Assembly (NCBI GenBank): GCA_025454525.1
Contig: JALOOG010000037.1
Location: 1 to 33,329, forward strand
Source of the DNA: Anaerolineae bacterium
GTDB lineage: Bacteria > Chloroflexota > Anaerolineae > Aggregatilineales > Phototrophicaceae
DNA length: 33,329 bases
Direction: 5' to 3'
A program made the translations under genes and the position numbers. Each line of letters begins with the position of its first letter. Position 1 is the stretch's first letter. The notes beneath the pieces are model-generated. The model ran no database searches, was not told the origin of the DNA, and saw only the letters and a list, made by a program, of their open reading frames with translations. Shown here piece by piece: positions 16,780-25,296 of the stretch.

Positions 16780-18054
16780 ATGCCGAACGACATCATACAA
16801 GTCAAATATGATGAACTTGAGAACATCGCCAAGATGTTCCAAGCGGAACAGGAACGGATTCAAGAAGTCCGGCAGTCGGTGAAAAGCAAAGCAGAAGAAC
16901 TCCGTCATGGTTGGATCGGGATGGGGTCGGATGCGTTTTTTGAAGAATTAGAAGGGGAAGTATTACCACGAGTCAACCGTTTGATCGATGCTTTAGGGAG
17001 TTCGAGTCAAGCGGTGTATCAGATCATTGAAGTCATGCAGGCGGCGGAGCAAGAGGCCAGCGGTCAATTTAACAATGGTGGCCCCGGCATGTTCCCCGGT
17101 GGGGGGATGTCTGGTCCCGGCGGCGCGATGCCCGGCGGTTTTAACAGCGGCGGGAACGATGGCCCGAACATGAATAGCCCGTATCGGCGCAATATCCCCG
17201 GCACGAATGGCTCTGTGCCGTTGTTTGTGGCAGACATCACCGATCCGAATTTTAACATGGATCAATTTGTGCGTGACATCAACCCTGATGGCCGTCCGAT
17301 CGTGGTCACGGTTCATGGTTACGGCGCGCATGATGGATCGGTCAGCGCTGGCGGTGGGTATGAGATGAGCGCGCAATGGTACGAACAGACCTACGGCCAT
17401 TTACCCGCCGATCAACGCCCAATCCTAATCGGTTATGCGTGGGATGCGACGGGCGGCCCCGGTGAAGGGGTTCGCGAAATGATCGGCAGTCGTCTTGACT
17501 TTGATTCGTCTAATAATGTCGGATTGGACGATCATTACGCCCGTGCCAACCATAACTCATTACATGCGGGCAATCGATTTGCTGAAATGGTCGAATCGAT
17601 CAACTATCATCATCCAGAAGCGAATGTGAACGTGGTCGCTCATAGCCTTGGCAATCGCGTGGTGATGGAAGGCATCGCGAGCGGTGATTTGCAGATCAAC
17701 AGTTACTTAGCCGTGCAAGCAGCGGTCGATCTGCATCAAGTGGATCAAGGCGGCCGCTATCAAGATGTGTTAAACCCCCGTGAGGTGTATAACATGGGTG
17801 CGACTTATTCACCCTATGACCTTGCGCTAGAAACCCACGAAGTGTTCCGCAATTCAGATGCGGTGGGACAACACGCGGATCGTTTAGCCGATCGGCGTGA
17901 GATCCGCGTCTACGATTTCGGTCAAAATCCGCAATGGAACGAGAATCACTATAACTATCACGATGTGACAGTCGAAAACGGTCAAGTACAAGGCGGCGAT
18001 GTGATGAACACGATCCGGGACTTCTTTGGCCCCGATGGTCGCGGTTTCAGATAG
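16780..18054 (+). CDS. WXG100 domain fused to an alpha/beta hydrolase, putative type VII-type secreted enzyme
   Basis: The protein has 424 aa. Residues 5-95 form a helical hairpin with the W45-I-G47 turn (HGWIGMGSDAFFEELE), as in WXG100/ESAT-6 proteins. YQIIE at 80-84 fits the YxxxD/E secretion motif that follows such hairpins. A Gly/Pro/Met-rich linker (97-140) leads to an alpha/beta hydrolase with oxyanion HG (179-180) and nucleophile S289 in VAHSLGN. A late His such as H394 could complete the triad. The hydrolase part resembles esterase/lipase-like DUF900-type enzymes. GAGGA lies 8 nt before the ATG. A propeller gene follows 10 nt after the stop. No type VII secretion ATPase is in the window, so export is inferred from the motifs alone. 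Confidence 0.8.
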   Translation: MPNDIIQVKYDELENIAKMFQAEQERIQEVRQSVKSKAEELRHGWIGMGSDAFFEELEGEVLPRVNRLIDALGSSSQAVYQIIEVMQAAEQEASGQFNNGGPGMFPGGGMSGPGGAMPGGFNSGGNDGPNMNSPYRRNIPGTNGSVPLFVADITDPNFNMDQFVRDINPDGRPIVVTVHGYGAHDGSVSAGGGYEMSAQWYEQTYGHLPADQRPILIGYAWDATGGPGEGVREMIGSRLDFDSSNNVGLDDHYARANHNSLHAGNRFAEMVESINYHHPEANVNVVAHSLGNRVVMEGIASGDLQINSYLAVQAAVDLHQVDQGGRYQDVLNPREVYNMGATYSPYDLALETHEVFRNSDAVGQHADRLADRREIRVYDFGQNPQWNENHYNYHDVTVENGQVQGGDVMNTIRDFFGPDGRGFR

Positions 18055-18064
18055 AGGGTAAACC

Positions 18065-18865
18065 ATGGACGGAAAAATTATCTATACCAGTTACGGCGAC
18101 TTACACATCTACAACATCGACACCCAAGAGGAACAGGTCTTACGCGGTTTGCAACGTGTGGGCGCTCCGGCTTGGCGTTCGGATGGCCGGTGGATCGCTT
18201 ATGGCAAAGAACAGATCTTTGGGATCGATACCCACGGCGGCACACTCTACCCGATCACCCAAGCGGATAAACGCTACTATTATCCCGCATGGCATCCCAC
18301 CCAACCGCTGATCGCTTATGGCGTGCAAGAACCCGGCGCAAATGATGCGATCTATGTGCAGAACATCGCCGAAAATCAGACGTGGCAGATCCCACTCCCC
18401 TACGAGTCGGTGTTACAGCCCGCGTGGAGTCCGGATGGTGAGTGGTTAGCGTTTGTCGGTGTTCGCAACGGACACAAACACATCTATCGGCTCAACGCGG
18501 CCTGCATCGGTGAGGACAATTGCGCCGATCAAGTGGAGTTGTTGGTCAACGATGGGCGTTTTAACTATTCACCCGCGTGGAGTCCGGATGGCCGATATCT
18601 CGCTTATGAGAGCTATCGTAGCACCGAACATTGGGCGATCATGCTGTTGAATCTTGAAGATCGCACGCAAATTCAGATCAGCCCGAATGGGGTAGACGAT
18701 CATCATCCCTCATGGTCAGCGGATGGGCAGTTTCTGGCGGTGGAGCGTCAAAATTTAGATGGCCCCGGCGCGGAAGTGTTTATCATTGACCTCAAAGGCG
18801 AAGTGATCAAGCGGATTTCGATGTTCGGCGGTCGTGAGCCGGATTGGGTGACCAATAAAGCCTAA
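18065..18865 (+). CDS. TolB-like/PD40 beta-propeller protein
   Basis: The protein has 266 aa with no signal peptide. It contains about six blades marked by WSPDG/WSADG-type motifs, for example AWRSDGRWIAYG, AWSPDGEWLAFVG, AWSPDGRYLAYES and SWSADGQFLAVE, as in the TolB C-terminal propeller. Propellers of this kind bind proteins or peptides and are not themselves enzymes. The start lies 10 nt after the WXG100-hydrolase stop, so the two genes form an operon. A role as chaperone, inhibitor or cytoplasmic partner of the hydrolase is a reasonable inference but is not shown. A strong hairpin terminator follows. Confidence 0.8.
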   Translation: MDGKIIYTSYGDLHIYNIDTQEEQVLRGLQRVGAPAWRSDGRWIAYGKEQIFGIDTHGGTLYPITQADKRYYYPAWHPTQPLIAYGVQEPGANDAIYVQNIAENQTWQIPLPYESVLQPAWSPDGEWLAFVGVRNGHKHIYRLNAACIGEDNCADQVELLVNDGRFNYSPAWSPDGRYLAYESYRSTEHWAIMLLNLEDRTQIQISPNGVDDHHPSWSADGQFLAVERQNLDGPGAEVFIIDLKGEVIKRISMFGGREPDWVTNKA

Positions 18866-18872
18866 ACAGATC

Positions 18873-18901
18873 AGGGCGCGGGCCGATCAAGCCCGCGCCC
18901 T
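18873..18901 (+). terminator. GC-rich hairpin ending the WXG100-hydrolase/propeller operon
   Basis: An 11-bp perfect stem (18873-18883 with 18891-18901), with a 7-nt loop, is followed by ACTTTTAG. It may also serve the pspC gene on the other strand, which ends at 18915. Confidence 0.75.
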
Positions 18902-18914
18902 ACTTTTAGGACGC

Positions 18915-19124
18915 TTACATATTCTTGAATTTTTCGGTTTCGTCCGATTTTGGCATGATCACCAAGAGGACGATATAAACCAAGAGGCCCGGCCCGCCCA
19001 TGAGGGCAAACACGATAAACAGTAACCGTACAATGGTCACATCAATGTTAAAATAGTTTGCTAATCCACCGCAAACCCCAAATAAGACACTGTTTTCTGA
19101 TGAACGTTGAAGTTTTTTATCCAT
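18915..19124 (-). CDS. PspC-domain membrane protein
   Basis: The protein has 69 aa. It has the full PspC pattern: a charged start, SVLFGVCGGLANYFNIDVTI with the conserved GVCGGLA turn, then a membrane helix (about 31-58) ending in VIMP. PspC proteins sit in the inner membrane and take part in envelope-stress sensing. AAGGAGATC lies about 9 nt before the ATG. It is a single gene; its promoter region is shared divergently with superoxide dismutase. No pspA or pspB is next to it. Confidence 0.9.
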   Translation of the reverse strand: MDKKLQRSSENSVLFGVCGGLANYFNIDVTIVRLLFIVFALMGGPGLLVYIVLLVIMPKSDETEKFKNM

Positions 19125-19291
19125 GTGCTGTGATCTCCTTCATCTATCATGGGTAGTTGATCCCATTTTATACGCAATTGTCGGTTTACACTCACCTTTT
19201 TCTCATCCATTGGCGGACAATTTTTCCCCATTTCTTACGTTAGCGCGTTATAGTCGCAAGAAACCCGCCTCATACACAAGGAGAATGCTGA

Positions 19292-19909
19292 ATGGCTTTT
19301 GAATTACCTCCCCTTCCGTATGCATCGAATGCGCTTGAACCCTTCATCGATCAACAAACGATGGAAATTCATCATGGCAAGCATCACAATGCGTATGTCA
19401 CGAATTTAAATGCGGCGATCGAAAAACACCCCGACTTGGCCAATCACGCCTTAGAGGATCTCTTGGCGGATGATCTGGCGGCCGTGCCGGATGACATCAA
19501 GACCGCTGTCCGTAATAACGGTGGTGGTCATCACAATCATTCGCTGTTTTGGACGATCCTCAAGGTCAACGAAAACGGCCAACCGATCGGCTCTGTGGCC
19601 GAAGAGATCACCAAGAAATTCGGCAGCTATGACAACTTCAAGGCCGAGTTCAAAAAGGCCGCAACCGGCCGTTTTGGCTCTGGTTGGGCGTGGTTAGTGG
19701 CCGATCGCGATGGCGCGGTCAGCATCACCAGCACCGCCAATCAAGACTCGCCGATCATGAGCGGCTATACCCCGCTGTTAGGCTTGGATGTGTGGGAACA
19801 CGCCTATTATCTCAAGTATCAGAACCGTCGTCCGGATTATGTGGATGCGTTCTTTAACCTGATCAACTGGGATGAAGTCGAACGTCGTTACCACGCGATC
19901 GGCGGTTAA
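19292..19909 (+). CDS. sodA: Superoxide dismutase, Mn/Fe family
   Basis: The 205-aa protein is full length for the family and lacks a signal peptide, so it is cytoplasmic. It converts superoxide to oxygen and hydrogen peroxide. Metal ligands are H27 (MEIHHGKHH), H83 (NHSLFW), D166 and H170 (LDVWEHAYY). The [11 protein letters not shown] context and the Gln in TANQDSP (Q151) favour manganese over iron, though cambialistic use is possible. AAGGAGA lies about 8 nt before the ATG, and a hairpin terminator follows the stop. It shows that the organism meets oxygen. Confidence 0.95.
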   Translation: MAFELPPLPYASNALEPFIDQQTMEIHHGKHHNAYVTNLNAAIEKHPDLANHALEDLLADDLAAVPDDIKTAVRNNGGGHHNHSLFWTILKVNENGQPIGSVAEEITKKFGSYDNFKAEFKKAATGRFGSGWAWLVADRDGAVSITSTANQDSPIMSGYTPLLGLDVWEHAYYLKYQNRRPDYVDAFFNLINWDEVERRYHAIGG

Positions 19910-19920
19910 CAGATCCTTAC

Positions 19921-19944
19921 AGGGCGAACCGATGTGTTCGCCCT
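19921..19944 (+). terminator. Hairpin after the superoxide dismutase gene
   Basis: There is a 9-bp perfect stem (19921-19929 with 19936-19944) and a 6-nt loop. No long T run follows, so efficiency is uncertain. Confidence 0.6.
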
Positions 19945-20065
19945 CACCCCTCAATTCAGGGTGTTCCCCACCGAGATCGTGAACTGAATGATGATTTGTC
20001 CGATCGATTCGCGAGAATCAGGTACAATCTAATCAGGATCATCCGAACACACAGGAGCGCCACCG

Positions 20066-23000
20066 ATGGATCGTGTATTTGTATCATACTCCCGCCGTGA
20101 TAAGGCCTTCACCGAACGTATCGCACGCGATCTAAGTGACGCAGGCTTGGATGTCTGGGTCGATTTTCGTCAAATCCAAGGCGGTGAACGCTGGCAAGAG
20201 GAGATCTATCGCGGGATCGAACGCTGTGAGATTTTGATCGCCTGTTTGTCACCCGACTCGGTGAAAAGCGTGTGGTGTGGTAAAGAGATCCTCGCAGCCC
20301 GCGACCTTGGCAAGGTGATTTTGCCGATCATGGTTCGCGAGTCGCTCTCCGATCTCCGAGTCAGCGAGTCGCTCGCATGGCTCACCGATATTCATTTCAT
20401 CAACTTCATCGATCGCTATGAACAGGCCTTCCCAGAGTTGTTAGAGGCCTTGCCGGGCAAACGTCGGATCGGCACGTATGACTTGTCCGATGTAGAACAG
20501 ATCCCTAACCCGTTTAAAGGCTTAGAGGCCTTTCAACAAACCGATGCGGCCTTTTTCTTTGGACGCGAAACCATGATCCAACGCGCCCTCAATGGCTTGC
20601 GATCGCAACGCGGCGCACGTTTTCTGGGTGTGGTGGGTGCAAGTGGTAGTGGGAAAAGTTCCTTAGTGCGCGCCGGGGTGATCCCTCAATTGCGGACAGG
20701 TAAACTCCCCGGATCAGAGCAATGGGTGATCACGATCTTTACACCCGGCGCTGATCCCATTCAAGCTTTAGCGGATCGGATCGCACCTTTATTAGGGGAA
20801 GGTGGGCCAAGTTCCGCGGCGATCGCGTCAGAACTGCTGCAATTTGAGCGCCCGCTGAGTCAGTTTAGTGAGCAGATTTTAACGCAATTACCCGCCGAAG
20901 CGCGTTGGCTGCTGTTGATCGATCAATTTGAGGAAGTATTCACCCGAACGGGAGAGATTCAGCGCGGCGCATTCCTACAACACCTGTCCGATACCGCTAA
21001 GTTGGCGCAAGGCCGCACCGAGATCATCATCACCATGCGCGCTGACTTTTTTGATCGGATCGGCGCATATCCCCATTTAGCGGAGTTATTTGAACAAGAC
21101 AACTTGTTGATCGTCACCGAGATGACTTCCAGTGACTTGTTACGCGCCATTACCGGCCCGGCACAAGCGGTCGGTTTGATCTACGAGGACGGATTAAGCG
21201 AACGGATCTTAGAGGATGTGCGTCGTCAACCCGGATCACTTCCCTTGTTACAATATGCGCTGACCGCGTTGTATCAAAAACGAGACGGACGCACACTTAC
21301 CCACGCCGCTTATGATGCGATCGGCGGGGTCAAAGGCGCATTAGCCCAACAGGCCGAAATGGTCTATAACGCGCTCAATCCCACCCAACAAGACTTGATG
21401 CGCCGCTTGCTATTCCGGCTCATTGAGGTCAACGAAAAAGGAGAAGGCACACGGCGGCGCGTCGTGCGGGATGAACTGCAACTTCAAGGGATCATCCCCT
21501 CTGCGATCCAAGAATTGATCGACCTGATGACCGATGCCCGCTTGTTGGTGACGAGTCGTGAGATCAAACCGAACGCCGATCAAGCCCAAAACACGCTGAT
21601 CGAGATCAGTCATGAGGCGTTGATCCGTGAATGGGAACGTTTCCGCAATTGGATCGCCTCCGATCTTGAAGATCTGCGTTACGGCAGCGAGTTGTTACAA
21701 GCGGCCAATGATTGGCAAGCGGCGAATGGTGATGCTGCTTATTTATTAACCGGAAGTCGCTTGTTACGTGCCGAAGCGTGGCTTCAGACCGCCGATGCCA
21801 ACACCTTACAGCGTGAATTTATCGGATTGAGCATTGAGGAACGCGAAAAACGCGAAGTTTCTGAACGTCAACAAGCCGAGCGGGAATTGACCTTACAACG
21901 GATCTCGACTGAACGCTTACGGATCTTGACGGTGGTCTTATTGGCGGGTTTGGTGATCGCGATCGCGTTGACCGGAGTCGCGTTGACCGCTAACAGTCGG
22001 GCCGAAGAAAACGCCGCCCGCGAACGTCAAGCCGCGATCCTCGCTGAACAAAGTGCGGCCGAAGCCCGCAGTTTTGCCTTGTCTGCCAGTGCCGAACGCG
22101 CCTTGAGTGACGGTGAAAATGACCTCGCGCTCTCGTTAGCTGTGGAAGCCGCCCGGGTGATCGCCAGTCCACCCCCTCAAACCCGTTTAACGCTTTCGAC
22201 AATCGCTTATGCACTTGGGACGCGCCGCGTCTTTACGGGACAAAATACCACGATCAACAACGTGCAGTTGCTGAATGATGGTCTTTCGGCGATCTCTGGG
22301 GGCGCGGATGGATCGATAGTGCGTTGGACATTGGCCGACGGCCAGATCGTACAACGCTATGCCGGACACCCCCGCCGTGTGAGTGCCTTGACCGTGAGTC
22401 CCAATGGTTTGATGATGTTGTCGGGTTCTAATGATGGGAACTTGATCTTATGGGATGTCACCACTGGTAACGAGATCCGCCGCTTTAGTCAACAAGGCAC
22501 GATCAACGCGATTGTGTTCAACCCCACCGGATCGCGTGCGATCACCGCTTCTGGAGACGGCACGATCTACCTGTGGAATGTGAACACCGGGACGTTGATC
22601 CGCGAATTTATCGGACATGAGGACAATGTAACCAGCTTGGCCTTGAGTCCGATCAATTCAGATGTGTTGATTTCGGCCGGTTGGGATAACACGATCCGCT
22701 TATGGAATGTGCGCGACGGTCAATTACGCGCCATGATCCGCACCGAGTCCGCGGTCTTAAGCCTCGCGATCGCACCCGATGGGCGTTCATTTGTGATCGG
22801 GTTGCGTCACCTGATCAGCGATACAGTCACCTTTAGCCCCTTGCGTTTGTACACCTTAGAGTCTCTGATCATTGAGGGGAAAACCACCTTTGAAGAAGCG
22901 CCGATCTTGCCCGGGTTTGCCTTAGATGCCAACACCCACACCGATGATGTGTCGGTGGTTGCCTATAACCCGAACGGGACTCAATTTGCTTCTGGTGGAG

Positions 23001-24547
23001 CGGACGGCCTGTTGATCTTATGGGATGCGGTCAGCTTACAGCCGCTTAATATCTTTAGCGATCATGGGAACAATCTACGGAGTGGCGCGATTCGGGCGTT
23101 GCAATTTGCACCTCATGGCCGACAGATGCTCTCCGGTTCTAGCGATCAGACCTTGCGCTTATGGGATGTGGAGCGGGCCGAAGTGATCCGCGATTTTATC
23201 GGTCATACGGAACGCGGAGTGGTGGCGGTGTTTGGCACTGGCGATCGCACGGTCTTATCCGGGGGGTATGACGGCACATTACGCTTATGGGATGTGCAGA
23301 CCGGCCGCACGATCCGCGAATATGTCGGACATGAGCAACGGGTGTTCACGGTGGATATGAGTGATGATGGCCGTTTCGCCATTTCGGGCGGTGAAGATGA
23401 AACTTTGCGCGTCTGGGATGTGATCAGCGGGGATCAACTGGCTGAATTGAATCCCGAAGCGGGGATCATCACTATGGCGCGCTTTTTGCCCAACAGCACG
23501 GAATTTGTGTTCGGGAGTGAGGCGGGGGTACTTGCCTTATGGGATGCCGCCACGGGTTCACCAATCCGCCCATTTTTAACCCCTAGTGGCATCGGCACGA
23601 TCGAGGCGATCGCAATCAGCAGCGACGGCACGCGCTTACTCTCTGGGGGGAGCGATCAACGGGTCTCACTATGGGACATCACCACCGGCCAATTGATCCG
23701 ACAATTTAGCGGTCACGCTTCTACTGTCACCGCAGTTGCCTTTAGCCAAGATGCGACGCGCTTTGCCTCTGGCGCACAAAACGGCCGCTTGATCTTGTGG
23801 ACGGATGACGGCACACGCTTAACCGATTTGGAAGGCCATGACCGCGTTGTGATCGGGGTGCAATTTAGTCCCGATGGCAATAGCCTACTTTCCGCGGCAT
23901 TTGATTACACCATTCGCCTATGGGACATCGAGTCGGCCTTTGAAGTCCGTCGTTATGAGTTAGATCCACGTTCATTGATCAACCTGCAAAGTTTAGAGTT
24001 TAGCGCCAACGGTCAAGTGATCTTGACTGGATTAACCGATAGCACGATCCGCTTATGGCGGTTGATTGCGACAGTGGATGAGTTGTTGGTCTGGTCATTC
24101 CGCAATCGTTACATCGCACCCTTAAGTTGTACGCAACGTGATCAATTCCGACTTGATCCCTGTGACGCGGCGGGCAATGCTCCCGAAGCTGCGCCATTCC
24201 AGTTCCCTGAAGAAACCCCCTTACCGCCGAGTCTATTGGAATTAGAAGCGGGCATGGACGTGATCGTGAATGTCACCCACGGCGAACGGCTACGGTTACG
24301 GAGCGCGCCCGGACTTAACGCCTTTGAGATCGTGCGGGCGGTGAATGTGCCGGCCCGACAAGAGAACAACACCCGCTTGCTCTTGTTAGAGGGGCCGGTG
24401 ATGGTTGATGGGTTGCGTTGGTGGCGGGTCGATAGCCCCGATGGGATCGGTTGGGTAGCGGAATACCTCACGGTTGAAGCGACCGATCCGGCCGAAAACT
24501 TACAATTGCTGGTGCCGATCATCGCCTTAGAGTCGTTAGCGGATTAG
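20066..24547 (+). CDS. TIR-nSTAND NTPase-TM-WD40-SH3b signalling or defence protein
   Basis: The protein has 1493 aa. The TIR domain (1-130) opens with DRVFVSYSRRDKAF and contains SVWCGKEI, whose E74 sits where NADase TIRs have the catalytic Glu. The STAND-type NTPase (about 148-560) has Walker A GASGSGKSS (191-199, K197) and Walker B LLLIDQFEE (282-290). A helix at about 617-641 is hydrophobic enough to span the membrane, followed by a coiled segment. From about 717 to 1341 there are 13-14 WD40 repeats (GGADG...W, GSNDGNLILWD, GGYDGTLRLWD and so on), enough for two seven-bladed propellers. Residues 1392-1468 form an SH3b-like domain (ERLRLRSAPG ... GWVAEYL). TIR-STAND proteins sense a ligand and deplete NAD or signal, often against phage. 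Here the sensor half may lie outside the membrane. AGGAG lies 9 nt upstream. It is a single-gene unit. Confidence 0.9.
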   Translation: MDRVFVSYSRRDKAFTERIARDLSDAGLDVWVDFRQIQGGERWQEEIYRGIERCEILIACLSPDSVKSVWCGKEILAARDLGKVILPIMVRESLSDLRVSESLAWLTDIHFINFIDRYEQAFPELLEALPGKRRIGTYDLSDVEQIPNPFKGLEAFQQTDAAFFFGRETMIQRALNGLRSQRGARFLGVVGASGSGKSSLVRAGVIPQLRTGKLPGSEQWVITIFTPGADPIQALADRIAPLLGEGGPSSAAIASELLQFERPLSQFSEQILTQLPAEARWLLLIDQFEEVFTRTGEIQRGAFLQHLSDTAKLAQGRTEIIITMRADFFDRIGAYPHLAELFEQDNLLIVTEMTSSDLLRAITGPAQAVGLIYEDGLSERILEDVRRQPGSLPLLQYALTALYQKRDGRTLTHAAYDAIGGVKGALAQQAEMVYNALNPTQQDLMRRLLFRLIEVNEKGEGTRRRVVRDELQLQGIIPSAIQELIDLMTDARLLVTSREIKPNADQAQNTLIEISHEALIREWERFRNWIASDLEDLRYGSELLQAANDWQAANGDAAYLLTGSRLLRAEAWLQTADANTLQREFIGLSIEEREKREVSERQQAERELTLQRISTERLRILTVVLLAGLVIAIALTGVALTANSRAEENAARERQAAILAEQSAAEARSFALSASAERALSDGENDLALSLAVEAARVIASPPPQTRLTLSTIAYALGTRRVFTGQNTTINNVQLLNDGLSAISGGADGSIVRWTLADGQIVQRYAGHPRRVSALTVSPNGLMMLSGSNDGNLILWDVTTGNEIRRFSQQGTINAIVFNPTGSRAITASGDGTIYLWNVNTGTLIREFIGHEDNVTSLALSPINSDVLISAGWDNTIRLWNVRDGQLRAMIRTESAVLSLAIAPDGRSFVIGLRHLISDTVTFSPLRLYTLESLIIEGKTTFEEAPILPGFALDANTHTDDVSVVAYNPNGTQFASGGADGLLILWDAVSLQPLNIFSDHGNNLRSGAIRALQFAPHGRQMLSGSSDQTLRLWDVERAEVIRDFIGHTERGVVAVFGTGDRTVLSGGYDGTLRLWDVQTGRTIREYVGHEQRVFTVDMSDDGRFAISGGEDETLRVWDVISGDQLAELNPEAGIITMARFLPNSTEFVFGSEAGVLALWDAATGSPIRPFLTPSGIGTIEAIAISSDGTRLLSGGSDQRVSLWDITTGQLIRQFSGHASTVTAVAFSQDATRFASGAQNGRLILWTDDGTRLTDLEGHDRVVIGVQFSPDGNSLLSAAFDYTIRLWDIESAFEVRRYELDPRSLINLQSLEFSANGQVILTGLTDSTIRLWRLIATVDELLVWSFRNRYIAPLSCTQRDQFRLDPCDAAGNAPEAAPFQFPEETPLPPSLLELEAGMDVIVNVTHGERLRLRSAPGLNAFEIVRAVNVPARQENNTRLLLLEGPVMVDGLRWWRVDSPDGIGWVAEYLTVEATDPAENLQLLVPIIALESLAD

Positions 24548-24560
24548 GATTGCATGTCGT

Positions 24561-24586
24561 GGAGGGTATGCGCGATCATGCTCTCC
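24561..24586 (+). terminator. Possible terminator after the TIR/STAND gene
   Basis: There is a 10-bp stem with two G-T pairs (24561-24570 with 24577-24586) and a 6-nt loop, followed by an AT-rich but T-poor stretch. It is weak. Confidence 0.4.
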
Positions 24587-24633
24587 CCTAAATTAATCTG
24601 AAGAAATGCCTTTAGATCCTTTACACCGATCTT

Positions 24634-24661
24634 TTGTTGGCCGTTAAGCACATGGTACAAT
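24634..24661 (+). promoter_or_regulatory. Promoter of the short sulfotransferase gene
   Basis: TTGTTG (24634-24639) and TACAAT (24656-24661) are separated by 16 nt. They overlap the in-frame TTG (24634) and ATG (24652) codons, so those cannot be the translation start, and GTG 24700 is preferred. Confidence 0.55.
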
Positions 24662-24699
24662 GCCCGCGTGATCGTTCTAATTTAGTTGAGGATAAGCGC

Positions 24700-25296
24700 G
24701 TGTTTAGCCGATTCACCCGCTCACAACGTTATATTACGGTGGTGTCTGGGTTGCCGCGTTCCGGCACTTCCTTGATGATGCAGATCCTCGCCGCCGGAGG
24801 AATGCCGATCCTCACCGATGAACATCGCCCCGCCGATCGCAATAACCCGCGTGGTTATTACGAATTTGAACGAGTCAAGCGCTTACATAAAGGCGATACC
24901 GCTTGGATTCGGGACGCACAAGGCAAAGCGGTTAAGGTGATCTCCGCGCTATTGATCCACTTGCCACGCGATTACGCTTACCGGGTGATCTTTATGCGCC
25001 GCGATCTTGATGAGATCCTCAACTCACAACAAACCATGTTAACCCACTTGGGCAAAGACTCCACCCCATTTGACCGGGCCAAATTCCGAGCCGAATACGA
25101 GTCCCACTTGGCTCACCTTGATCAATGGCGTGCCGATCAACCTCATTTACGGGTGATCGATCTCGCTTATGCGGACTTGATCGCCCAACCTGCGCCTCAT
25201 CTGACCGCCTTAAATCAGTTCTTGGACGATCAATTGAACTTGGCCGCCATGCACAGCGCCATTGATCCCACCCTCTATCGTCAACGTAAACCGTAG
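24700..25296 (+). CDS. Short sulfotransferase-family protein
   Basis: The protein has 198 aa from GTG 24700, which has GAGGA 8 nt upstream and lies downstream of the promoter. Longer starts lie inside the promoter. The phosphosulfate-binding loop is SGLPRSGTS (16-24), and the 3'-phosphate site is VIFMRRDLDEILNS with R100 and S109. DEHRPADRNNPRGYYEFE is a conserved stretch of a bacterial sulfotransferase subgroup. At about 200 aa it is shorter than the 365-aa enzyme at 5724 but has both nucleotide sites, so it is probably complete. The acceptor is unknown. It converges with the tandem-repeat protein gene and overlaps it by 16 nt at the 3' ends. Confidence 0.8.
   Translation: MFSRFTRSQRYITVVSGLPRSGTSLMMQILAAGGMPILTDEHRPADRNNPRGYYEFERVKRLHKGDTAWIRDAQGKAVKVISALLIHLPRDYAYRVIFMRRDLDEILNSQQTMLTHLGKDSTPFDRAKFRAEYESHLAHLDQWRADQPHLRVIDLAYADLIAQPAPHLTALNQFLDDQLNLAAMHSAIDPTLYRQRKP

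Noticed and set aside
24634-24699. N-terminal extension of the short sulfotransferase
   Set aside because: It overlaps a good promoter and lacks a ribosome site; GTG 24700 has both in the right place.
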